Under the pieces are notes generated by a model that made no database searches, was not told the origin of the DNA, and was given only the letters and a program-made list of their open reading frames with translations. The translations under genes and the position numbers were made by a program. Of a DNA stretch of 7,003 nucleotides, positions 1-4,799 are shown piece after piece; within the stretch, counting starts at the first letter, position 1, and each line of letters starts with the position of its first letter. The stretch spans positions 1 to 7,003 of the forward strand of contig DPYD01000011.1 of the NCBI GenBank assembly GCA_003545515.1. The letters run 5' to 3'. This DNA is from Candidatus Kaiserbacteria bacterium. GTDB lineage: Bacteria; Patescibacteriota; Minisyncoccia; Phycocordibacterales; UBA2100.

Positions 1-317
1 TTTTTGCCGTACGCGCGCATGGCGGCGACTACTTTTTGGAACGCCCGGCCTTTTCGGGTGAGCTCGTAGTGAAAGCGGACGGGCTTTTTGAAATGCTTGC
101 GCGCGACGAACCCGTCTTTTTCGAGCCGTCGCAGGATTTTTGCGAGCGTGCGCGGGCTCGTGCCACCAAGAGAATCCTCGAGATCACGAAACCTCCGCGG
201 ACGTATGAGAAGGTCGCGCATGACGAGGAGCGAGCAGGGATCGCCGAACATATCGACGACCCGGGCGACCGGGCATTTCGGACACAGTTTTCTCCTCTGG
301 CTTCCGGTTCTTAACAT
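1..317 (-). CDS. HxlR-family winged-helix transcriptional regulator (3' end outside window)
   Basis: Reading leftward from ATG at 317-315 gives 105 residues with no stop before the window edge. HxlR proteins are usually about 105-130 residues, so only a short tail is missing. The family signature is clear: an N-terminal CPKCPVARVVDMFGDP segment (residues 12-27), then SLLVMRDLL, RPRRFRDLE, the recognition-helix region TSPRTLAKILRRLEKDGFV (53-71), and a wing ending HYELTRKGR. Cysteines sit at 12, 15 and 28; C15 is at the position of the redox-sensing cysteine of YodB/HypR-type members, while C28 replaces the tryptophan common there. The gene is divergent from an NADPH-dependent FMN reductase, the classic arrangement for HxlR sensors of quinone, aldehyde or oxidative stress. 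I infer autoregulation and control of the reductase. The start is chosen because TAGGAT lies 6 nt upstream (leaderless pattern); the same bases could act as a weak AGGA Shine-Dalgarno. Confidence 0.9.
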   Translation of the reverse strand, partial: MLRTGSQRRKLCPKCPVARVVDMFGDPCSLLVMRDLLIRPRRFRDLEDSLGGTSPRTLAKILRRLEKDGFVARKHFKKPVRFHYELTRKGRAFQKVVAAMRAYGK

Positions 318-323
318 TACACC

Positions 324-352
324 ATCCTAGCACGGCTCTGTATACTTTACAA
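324..352 (-). promoter_or_regulatory. Predicted hxlR promoter
   Basis: On the minus strand, TTGTAA (352-347) is a 4/6 match to a -35 box. It is followed by a 17-nt spacer and TAGGAT (329-324), preceded by TGC, an extended -10. The -10 ends 6 nt before the hxlR ATG, so the transcript would be leaderless. The -35 lies inside the dyad operator at 344-360. Confidence 0.6.
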
Positions 353-360
353 AGTAAAGT
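344..360. promoter_or_regulatory. Putative HxlR operator, 7-3-7 dyad
   Basis: ACTTTACAAAGTAAAGT is a perfect inverted repeat with 7-bp arms and an AAA centre. It is in the spacer between the divergent HxlR regulator and FMN reductase genes and covers the likely -35 boxes of both promoters. HxlR dimers bind short dyads of this kind, so it is the natural site for autoregulation and repression of the reductase. The dyad is seen directly; the binding protein is inferred from context. Confidence 0.7.
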
Positions 361-374
361 GAATCGTATAAAAT
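346..374 (+). promoter_or_regulatory. Predicted FMN reductase promoter
   Basis: TTTACA (346-351), a 17-nt spacer and TAAAAT (369-374, within TATAAAAT) form a good sigma-70-type promoter. Transcription would begin near 381, leaving a leader of about 42 nt. A TATATT at 380-385 is an alternative -10 with a poorer -35. The -35 overlaps the operator, so bound HxlR protein would block polymerase. Confidence 0.55.
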
Positions 375-422
375 CTCGGTATATTGGAGTGATTTCTTAC
401 GAACTAATTGCGCACTTATCGT

Positions 423-1016
423 ATGAACAATGCATCCACCCAGATAAACCTTAAAGTAATTTTCGGCTCGACGCGGCCGGAGCGATTCAGCGAGCGTCCG
501 GGACGGTGGATGCATGATGAGGCAAAGAAGCGGAGCGATCTCGCGGTCGAGATACTCGATTTGCGGGATTACGAGATGCCGTTTTTTAACGAGCCCGTTT
601 CGCCGAGCTACAAGGAGAAGCCCTACGAGCATGAGGCGGTCGTGCGGTGGACGGCAAAGATTGCGGAGGCAGATGCCTTTATCGTCATTGCGCCCGAATA
701 CAACCACGGGTATCCGAGCGTTCTCAAAAACGCCCTCGATTACGCGTATCAGGAGTGGAACAATAAACCCGTCGCGTTCGTCGCATACGGCTCCGCCCTC
801 GGCGCGCGCTCCGTAGAGCAGTTGCGCGCTGTTGCCATCGAGCTTCAGATGGCGCCGATAAGGAACGCGATACACATGCCCTTTGACGTCGTGATGGCGG
901 CCGCAAAAGGTACGCCCGACGCGGAGATCTTCGCTCCGTATGCGGAACGCGCAGGCGGTCTCCTCGATCAGCTCATCTGGTGGGCGCGGGCACTGAAAGA
1001 AGCGCGCAGCTCGTGA
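423..1016 (+). CDS. NADPH-dependent FMN reductase family protein (flavodoxin-like fold)
   Basis: This 197-residue protein matches the NADPH-dependent FMN reductase / ChrR-type quinone and azo reductase family, cytosolic flavoproteins that use NAD(P)H to reduce flavin, quinones, azo dyes or chromate. The flavin-phosphate loop follows the first strand at residues 15-27 (GSTRPERFSERPG). The family hallmark PEYNHGYPSVLKNALDY spans about 91-107, and a GSALGARS segment follows, where the flavin-contacting GxxGG-like loop normally lies. Length is typical. The ATG at 423 is preferred; a TTG at 408 in the same frame would add five residues. There is no convincing Shine-Dalgarno at either; a GGAG at 386-389 is too far away. 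The gene is divergent from an HxlR regulator with a shared operator, so induction by electrophile or oxidant stress is likely. By eye this gene and hxlR look richer in G+C than the genes after 1020. The exact substrate is unknown. Confidence 0.9.
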   Translation: MNNASTQINLKVIFGSTRPERFSERPGRWMHDEAKKRSDLAVEILDLRDYEMPFFNEPVSPSYKEKPYEHEAVVRWTAKIAEADAFIVIAPEYNHGYPSVLKNALDYAYQEWNNKPVAFVAYGSALGARSVEQLRAVAIELQMAPIRNAIHMPFDVVMAAAKGTPDAEIFAPYAERAGGLLDQLIWWARALKEARSS

Positions 1017-1064
1017 TATACTTAAGTAATTGTTAGTGAGCCCAAGCGAATTACAAGTGCTTGA

Positions 1065-1101
1065 CCCACCTAAATTTTTGCAACGCAAAAATTTGGGCGG
1101 G
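1065..1101. repeat. Long intergenic hairpin (17-bp arms, 3-nt loop)
   Basis: The left arm CCCACCTAAATTTTTGC (1065-1081) pairs with GCAAAAATTTGGGCGGG (1085-1101) around an AAC loop. Only one A-C mismatch and one G-U wobble interrupt the 17-bp stem. No T-run follows on either strand, so it is not a standard intrinsic terminator, though it could terminate or protect the FMN reductase mRNA 3' end. It could equally be a REP-like palindrome dispersed in this genome. A TATAAG at 1102-1107, just after it, may be a -10 for the downstream glutaredoxin. Confidence 0.7.
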
Positions 1102-1146
1102 TATAAGATTTACTAAACTCATTACCATTCTTTAAGAAAATCTAAT

Positions 1147-1410
1147 ATGACACAACCGAACGTAATCATTTACTCGACCCCCACATGCCATTTCTGCCAC
1201 GCGGCGAAGGAATTTTTTGCCGCCAACGGGATTACATTCACCGATCACAACGTGGCGACGGATCTAGAAAAGCGCAAAGAGATGATAGCAAAAAGCGGGC
1301 AGATGGGTGTTCCCGTCATCACAGTAGAAGACCCTTCAAATCCTTCAGGGCAAGCCGAGCTTATTGTCGGTTTTGATGAAGCAAAATTGAAAGAGCTGCT
1401 CGCAGTGTAG
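1147..1410 (+). CDS. Glutaredoxin-like CXXC thiol-disulfide protein
   Basis: This 87-residue cytosolic protein has the glutaredoxin/NrdH layout. The first strand (VIIYSTPT) leads into the redox motif CHFC at residues 15-18, followed by helix KEFFAANG and the second strand with TDHNVATD. GVPVITV around 54-60 carries the conserved cis-proline, and the tail IVGFDEAKLKELL matches the end of the fold. It resembles small uncharacterised glutaredoxins (YruB/UXX-star type) more than classical CPYC glutaredoxin. It should reduce protein disulfides using thioredoxin reductase or low-molecular-weight thiols; the electron donor cannot be told from here. No strong Shine-Dalgarno precedes the ATG (a weak AAGAAA only). 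A leader of about 35 nt is possible from TATAAG at 1102. tRNA-Arg follows 29 bp downstream. Confidence 0.92.
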   Translation: MTQPNVIIYSTPTCHFCHAAKEFFAANGITFTDHNVATDLEKRKEMIAKSGQMGVPVITVEDPSNPSGQAELIVGFDEAKLKELLAV

Positions 1411-1419
1411 TTCTCCTTT

Positions 1420-1428
1420 TGGTACAGT
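1420..1428 (+). promoter_or_regulatory. Extended -10 of the tRNA-Arg promoter
   Basis: TGG-TACAGT (TGN-TANNNT) ends 11 nt before the tRNA 5' end, placing the start site near 1435. No clear -35 is visible, as expected for an extended -10. Confidence 0.5.
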
Positions 1429-1439
1429 GACATACTACA

Positions 1440-1511
1440 GTCCCTGTAGTTCAATGGATAGAACGGCGGTTTCCTAAACTGCTGATCCAGGTTCGACTCC
1501 TGGCAGGGACA
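1440..1511 (+). tRNA. tRNA-Arg (anticodon CCU)
   Basis: A full cloverleaf folds. The acceptor GTCCCTG/CAGGGAC is perfect, the D stem is GTTC/GAAC, and the anticodon stem GCGGT/ACTGC has one G-U pair. The anticodon loop TTCCTAA gives CCU, which reads AGG. The variable loop is 4 nt, and the T stem CCAGG/CCTGG encloses loop TTCGACT. The discriminator is A1511; CCA is not encoded and must be added after transcription. A gene for a small membrane protein follows directly, and its promoter element begins one base after the discriminator. Confidence 0.96.
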
Positions 1512-1520
1512 TGGTAAAAT
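1512..1520 (+). promoter_or_regulatory. Extended -10 abutting the tRNA-Arg 3' end
   Basis: TGG-TAAAAT begins immediately after the tRNA discriminator and ends 8 nt before ATG 1529. This suggests the small membrane protein gene has its own, nearly leaderless transcript in addition to any read-through from the tRNA. Confidence 0.5.
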
Positions 1521-1528
1521 CGTACGTC

Positions 1529-1834
1529 ATGGATCCCAATGTACAGAAATTCGAAGAAATATACCGCCTCGTGAAGGAGAATAACCGCATGCTCCACAAA
1601 ATGCGCCGCAACGCATTTCTTGGCGGCATTATACGGCTTCTTATATGGGCTGCGGCGCTCGGAATTCCTATCTGGCTCTTCTTCGCATATCTATTTCCCG
1701 TTCTGGAAAGCACAATGAAGACATTCGAACAAATACAGGGTGTGGGTGTCTCCGCACAGGGTCAATTTGAAGGTCTTTCGGATACCCTGCGCGATTTCAA
1801 GTCGGGACTACCGTTTACACAAGAGGGACAGTAA
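1529..1834 (+). CDS. Small single-pass membrane protein, unknown function
   Basis: I do not recognise a named family. The 101-residue product has a charged N-terminal helix (MDPNVQKFEEIYRLVKENNR) and a basic stretch (HKMRRN). One hydrophobic membrane segment spans about residues 32-57 (rich in I, L, A, W and F), and a polar C-terminal tail follows with SAQGQFEGLSDTLRDF. The positive residues before the membrane segment predict an N-inside, C-outside topology. An in-frame ATG at 1511 overlaps the tRNA-Arg discriminator base and would add six residues. I prefer 1529 because an extended -10 (TGG-TAAAAT) ends 8 nt upstream, matching the leaderless pattern of neighbouring genes. Short proteins of this shape are common in Parcubacteria-like genomes. 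No function is inferred. Confidence 0.72.
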   Translation: MDPNVQKFEEIYRLVKENNRMLHKMRRNAFLGGIIRLLIWAAALGIPIWLFFAYLFPVLESTMKTFEQIQGVGVSAQGQFEGLSDTLRDFKSGLPFTQEGQ

Positions 1835-1897
1835 CGGTTTATACGCAAGTTAGCATTGTTTTTTTGGACTGGTGAGGTGTAAAAGAACAAAATCTTG

Positions 1898-1906
1898 TGC
1901 TACTCT
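1898..1906 (+). promoter_or_regulatory. Extended -10 of the tRNA-Phe promoter
   Basis: TGC-TACTCT (TGN-TANNNT) ends 13 nt before the tRNA 5' end, giving a start near 1913. The -35 region is unconvincing. The T-run at 1858-1865 upstream lacks a clear stem, so I do not call a terminator for the preceding gene. Confidence 0.45.
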
Positions 1907-1919
1907 AATTCTATTGTTT

Positions 1920-1992
1920 GCTTGGGTAGCTCAGTTGGTAGAGCGCTTCGCTGAAGCCGAAGAGGTCCCCGGTTCGATCCCGGGTCCAAGCA
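1920..1992 (+). tRNA. tRNA-Phe (anticodon GAA)
   Basis: The cloverleaf is complete. The acceptor GCTTGGG/TCCAAGC has one terminal G-U pair, the D stem is GCTC/GAGC, and the anticodon stem CTTCG/CGAAG is perfect. The loop CTGAAGC gives anticodon GAA. The variable loop is AGGTC, and the T stem CCCGG/CCGGG encloses TTCGATC. Discriminator A1992; CCA is not encoded. Base 37 is G rather than the A usual in bacterial tRNA-Phe. Its 3' end is only 6 bp from the convergent exonuclease stop codon. Confidence 0.96.
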
Positions 1993-1998
1993 CAAAAC

Positions 1999-2574
1999 TC
2001 AGAACCCCAATGTGTGTGTAAGCGCACGGCTGTCTTCCGTAAGCCATTTTGATGTATCTAGCTTAACCTCACGCGTTTTTCCGAGCTCACGATATTTGAC
2101 GTATCCGTTCTTACATGCGTAGTCAAATACTTTTTTCGTAATCTCAACATCTTTGAGGCAATATTTGCGGACTTTTTCTATTTCTCCCGCTTTCCACCAA
2201 CGCAAAGATTGAATGCCATCCGCGCTTTTCTTTTCACCCAACGTTCCCCTGGCGATCGCATCGAGTTTAATGCGGCGGCCAAGAGTTTCATACACTTCCT
2301 TCATTATGTCCAAGCTTTTAATACGCGAGAGTTCACCGGGGTAGTATTTATTGAGAAGGGGAATATCGAAGTGGTCGGAATTATATCCAACAAGTATGTC
2401 AGCTTGCTCAAGGATTTTCCACAATTGCGGAAGTTCATGCTCCAAGAAGCTCTGGTATGTATCCGTTTCCGAATCATGAATGCCGACCAAGGCAATGGTG
2501 AGATCCGCCGGATTACTCGACCCTATGTCGCTCATCCAGTTGGCAGTCTCAATATCAAATACAATTGTTCTCAT
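1999..2574 (-). CDS. DEDDy-family 3'-5' exonuclease (RNase H-like, YprB/DnaQ-type)
   Basis: This 191-residue protein has the three exonuclease motifs of the RNase H-like DEDDy group. Motif I is FDIET (D7, E9); motif II is VGYNSDHFDIPLL (N65, D70); motif III is YCLKD (Y138, D142). These four acidic residues coordinate two metal ions for stepwise 3'-5' hydrolysis of DNA or RNA. The domain resembles the stand-alone ribonuclease H-like domain of YprB-type proteins; no polymerase or helicase domain is attached. It could act in DNA repair or RNA trimming; the substrate cannot be told. It lies 17 bp downstream of hisS on the same strand, with no Shine-Dalgarno before its ATG. A 9-bp hairpin spanning the hisS stop and this start suggests translation coupled to hisS. 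The 3' end converges on tRNA-Phe. Confidence 0.88.
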   Translation of the reverse strand: MRTIVFDIETANWMSDIGSSNPADLTIALVGIHDSETDTYQSFLEHELPQLWKILEQADILVGYNSDHFDIPLLNKYYPGELSRIKSLDIMKEVYETLGRRIKLDAIARGTLGEKKSADGIQSLRWWKAGEIEKVRKYCLKDVEITKKVFDYACKNGYVKYRELGKTREVKLDTSKWLTEDSRALTHTLGF

Positions 2575-2595
2575 AACGATTGTACGAATCGTTAT
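2573..2595 (-). promoter_or_regulatory. Hairpin spanning the hisS stop and exonuclease start
   Basis: On the transcript strand ATAACGATT (2595-2587) and AATCGTTAT (2581-2573) are perfect 9-bp complements around a 5-nt loop. The 5' arm contains the hisS TAA (2594-2592) and the 3' arm holds the first two bases of the exonuclease ATG (2574-2572). Folding would hide the start codon until ribosomes finishing hisS open it, a standard design for translational coupling. The dyad is seen; its role is inferred. Confidence 0.6.
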
Positions 2596-3857
2596 CCCAA
2601 TGACGAAAATAGATGCTCCGCGATCCTATCCGCAGGAAGCGTTATTTCTGCGCCGGTCGAGATATTTTTTACGGTATAGCGTCCGGATTCTCGCTCTTTT
2701 GTTCCTATGGCGATAATAAAGGGCACCTTCATTTTGTCAGCTTGACGTATTTGATCGCCTACTCGCTTGCCGGAGAAATTGACGGATACGGTAACGTCCT
2801 CTCTTCGGAGTTCCTGCGCAAGACGCATGGCGTGTGTTGAAGCATCTGCCTCAACGATGAGGAGCATAAGCTCGGTGGAAGGAGCGTATTTTGGAAGAAG
2901 GTTGTGAGTTTCAAGAAAATCGCGAGCCGTAACATCTCCCATTGCGAAGCCGACTGCGGGTATAGAGTCGACGCCGAAAAGCGAGAGCAGATTATCATAA
3001 CGTCCACCGCCGAACATCGCGCGACGGTTTGCCGGGTCGGTATCGAACACTTCGAAAACCATACCGGTATAGTAGTCGAAGCCGCGTGTTATCTTCGTAT
3101 CCACGACCATATTGCCGACGCCCAAGAGCTCAAGTTGTCCACGCAATTCTTCCAGATAGGCGGTTGACGTCGTTCGCGCAAGTTCCTTAACGAGTTTTGT
3201 CGCTTGCGCGCTACTGCCGAGCTTCTCTGAAAGTTGTTTCTCAAAGTCTTTAATTTTGTCGCGTCGGTCGAGGAGGCGCGTAATATCGGGATACATTGCT
3301 TTCTCGATGCCGACAACACCATACATAGCGTCAAGAATGCGGCGGTCGGAAACATGTATTTCGAAATTGCGCTCATCGGCACCGAGAGAACGCATAACAC
3401 CATGCGCTATCGCGATTATTTCTGCATCTGCCGCGGCTCCCTCGGCACCCACTATATCGGCGTTTAATTGCCAGTGCTCACGCAATCTTCCGCGTTGCGG
3501 GCGTTCGTATCGAAAGCAGTTCGCAATAGTATACCAGCGAGCAGGAAAAGGGATCTCACGATAACGTGCCGCTATCATTCGCGCAAAAGACGGGGTCACT
3601 TCCGGACGCAACGTTACCTCGCGCTCGCCGCGATCGGTGAAGGTGTAGGTTTGTTCGTTAACTATTTCTTCGGATGTTTTCCCTCTGTAGAGTTCTGCCG
3701 ATTCGAGAATTGACGAGCTATACTCCTCATAGCCAAAAAGCTCGCATATTTGCTCCATGTGCTCGAAAATGTAGCGTTGAATAAATTGATCTTCGGGGTA
3801 GAAGTCTCGCACACCCCTGTAACTCTTAGTCGATAGCTTATTGTCCTGTTTTGCCAT
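2592..3857 (-). CDS. hisS: Histidyl-tRNA synthetase
   Basis: This 421-residue class II aminoacyl-tRNA synthetase attaches histidine to tRNA-His in the cytosol. The start of the core (YRGVRDFYPEDQ, residues 13-24) and TLRPEVTPSFARM (82-94) are typical. Motif 2 is FRYERPQRGRLREHWQ (115-130), the histidine-specific motif is TRGFDYYTG (257-265), and a GGGRYDNL segment lies at 283-290. The anticodon-binding domain fills about 325-421. Length is normal for bacterial HisRS. Two departures stand out: motif 2 continues LNADIVG rather than the common FGVE-type sequence, and motif 3 reads AVGFAMGDVTARDFLE where the usual enzyme has a GxER arginine (GLERL in E. coli). ATG 3857 follows an extended -10 by only 6 nt, so the mRNA is probably leaderless. 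It is transcribed with the exonuclease downstream and divergently from the SET-domain gene. Confidence 0.97.
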   Translation of the reverse strand: MAKQDNKLSTKSYRGVRDFYPEDQFIQRYIFEHMEQICELFGYEEYSSSILESAELYRGKTSEEIVNEQTYTFTDRGEREVTLRPEVTPSFARMIAARYREIPFPARWYTIANCFRYERPQRGRLREHWQLNADIVGAEGAAADAEIIAIAHGVMRSLGADERNFEIHVSDRRILDAMYGVVGIEKAMYPDITRLLDRRDKIKDFEKQLSEKLGSSAQATKLVKELARTTSTAYLEELRGQLELLGVGNMVVDTKITRGFDYYTGMVFEVFDTDPANRRAMFGGGRYDNLLSLFGVDSIPAVGFAMGDVTARDFLETHNLLPKYAPSTELMLLIVEADASTHAMRLAQELRREDVTVSVNFSGKRVGDQIRQADKMKVPFIIAIGTKERESGRYTVKNISTGAEITLPADRIAEHLFSSLG

Positions 3858-3863
3858 TTTGCG

Positions 3864-3872
3864 ATTCTAGCA
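3864..3872 (-). promoter_or_regulatory. Extended -10 of hisS
   Basis: Minus strand TGC-TAGAAT ends 6 nt before the hisS ATG, consistent with a leaderless transcript. A TATAAA about 20 nt further upstream is an alternative -10 that would give a short leader without a Shine-Dalgarno. Confidence 0.6.
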
Positions 3873-3926
3873 TCCCTTTATATGTTGCGGAAGTTTTTTA
3901 GGCATGTCATCTCGCATTTCTTGGGG

Positions 3927-3932
3927 TATACT
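3927..3932 (+). promoter_or_regulatory. -10 element of the SET-domain gene
   Basis: TATACT (5/6 match to TATAAT) ends 11 nt before ATG 3944, predicting a leader of about five bases or none. The -35 is poor (TGTCAT at 3905-3910). The spacer 3858-3943 thus holds back-to-back promoters for hisS and this gene. Confidence 0.5.
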
Positions 3933-3943
3933 CGCGAAGCCAT

Positions 3944-4366
3944 ATGAGAAATCGTGTTATTAATGGTCGTTTTATTGTGCGTCAGTCGCGGCCGAGTATG
4001 GGGCGAGGACTGTTTGCGGCAATACCCATTCGAAAGGGCGATTTTCTTCTGGAATATACCGGCAGACGCATCCCAACTTCGTACGCAGACACGTTGAAGA
4101 CCCGATATCTTTTTGAGTTGGATGAAGAGTGGACGATAGATGGCTCAAGGCGTACAAACATTGCGCGCTATGTAAATCATTCGTGCGCACCAAATTGCGA
4201 GGTTCAATTGCGTGATGGGAAGATACTCATCTTTGCGACGCGTAACATTCGACAAGGAGAAGAATTTACTTTTGATTATGGTGATGAGTATTTTGAGGAG
4301 TTCATTCGTCCCTCAGGTTGTAAATGCTCGTTTTGTAGTAGGAGTCGTGATATAGTTCCCGCATAA
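3944..4366 (+). CDS. SET-domain protein-lysine methyltransferase
   Basis: The 140-residue protein is little more than a SET domain with a post-SET cysteine cluster. It transfers a methyl group from S-adenosylmethionine to lysine side chains. Seen in order: the cofactor-binding turn SMGRGLFA (18-25), EYTGRRI (37-43), the pseudoknot motif RYVNHSCAPNCE (75-86), and GEEFTFDYGDEY (105-116) with the probable catalytic tyrosine Y112. The post-SET GCKCSFC (125-131) can bind zinc together with C81. All core elements are intact, so it is probably active. Compact SET proteins occur in bacteria including candidate phyla; targets there are mostly unknown (ribosomal or DNA-binding proteins are possible). 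ATG 3944 lacks a Shine-Dalgarno but follows TATACT. It lies 22 bp before the thioredoxin-like gene on the same strand, though that gene appears to have its own -10. Confidence 0.93.
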   Translation: MRNRVINGRFIVRQSRPSMGRGLFAAIPIRKGDFLLEYTGRRIPTSYADTLKTRYLFELDEEWTIDGSRRTNIARYVNHSCAPNCEVQLRDGKILIFATRNIRQGEEFTFDYGDEYFEEFIRPSGCKCSFCSRSRDIVPA

Positions 4367-4376
4367 AAGTTCAGGG

Positions 4377-4382
4377 TATAAA
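4377..4382 (+). promoter_or_regulatory. -10 element of the thioredoxin-like gene
   Basis: TATAAA ends 6 nt before ATG 4389, which predicts transcription starting at or next to the A of the start codon. Confidence 0.5.
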
Positions 4383-4388
4383 CAAAGT

Positions 4389-4769
4389 ATGAACAAGGGA
4401 ATGCAGATTTTTTGGATCGGAATTCTGTTTCTGATTGTCGCTGGAGTGGGTGTTTCATTTTTTGCAAAGCCGGTCTCAGGACAGCTTGATGATTTTGCGC
4501 AGTGTCTCACTGATAAAGAAGCGGTGTTTTATGGTGCATTTTGGTGCCCGCATTGCCAGGCACAAAAGCGGATGTTCGGCAACTCGGTGAAACTTTTGCC
4601 GTATGTAGAGTGTTCGACGCCGGATGGGCAGAGTCAACTCCAAATTTGCGTAGACAAGAAAATTCAACAATATCCCACGTGGGAATTTGCCGACGAGAGC
4701 CGTCTGACTGGTGAGGTGCCGTTACTACAGTTGGCGGAAAAGACAGGATGCGTATTGCCGCAAGAGTAA
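4389..4769 (+). CDS. Membrane-anchored thioredoxin-like protein (VKOR-partner type)
   Basis: The 126-residue protein has an N-terminal hydrophobic anchor or signal (about residues 7-26) followed by an extracytoplasmic thioredoxin fold. The redox motif is FYGAFWCPHCQAQKRMFG (47-64, CPHC at 53-56), and the cis-proline is in YPTWEF (P96). The sequence around the active site, with LPYVECS (70-76) and the extra cysteines C75 and C87, closely resembles the thioredoxin domain fused to bacterial VKOR proteins. Here it is a separate protein whose 3' neighbour, 30 bp away, is a DsbB-like oxidase, which likely reoxidises it. The inferred role is thiol oxidation or disulfide shuffling of exported proteins. 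No lipobox cysteine follows the anchor. The ATG is placed 6 nt after TATAAA. Further cysteines are C39 and C119. Confidence 0.9.
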   Translation: MNKGMQIFWIGILFLIVAGVGVSFFAKPVSGQLDDFAQCLTDKEAVFYGAFWCPHCQAQKRMFGNSVKLLPYVECSTPDGQSQLQICVDKKIQQYPTWEFADESRLTGEVPLLQLAEKTGCVLPQE

Positions 4770-4787
4770 TACCCAGTCGCCAGCTAA

Positions 4788-4793
4788 TAGAGT
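4788..4793 (+). promoter_or_regulatory. Possible -10 element of dsbB
   Basis: TAGAGT (TANNNT) ends 6 nt before ATG 4800, the same spacing as neighbouring genes. It is a weak match alone; co-transcription with the thioredoxin-like gene is equally possible. Confidence 0.35.
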
Positions 4794-4799
4794 ACCGAT

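Noticed and set aside
36..314. Plus-strand open frame of 92 codons
   Set aside because: It is the antisense shadow of the clear HxlR coding region on the minus strand.
327..1088. Minus-strand open frame of 253 codons, longer than the FMN reductase
   Set aside because: Antisense to the unmistakable FMN reductase; the translation has no recognisable motif and covers the operator and the hairpin.
1474..1713. Minus-strand open frame ending LPGVEPGSAV
   Set aside because: That ending is the well-known antisense translation of a tRNA T-arm; the frame overlaps tRNA-Arg and the small TM gene.
1857..1865. T-run after the small TM gene as an intrinsic terminator
   Set aside because: No stable stem precedes it.
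2209..2679. Plus-strand open frame of 156 codons
   Set aside because: Antisense to the exonuclease and hisS, both of which carry intact catalytic motifs.
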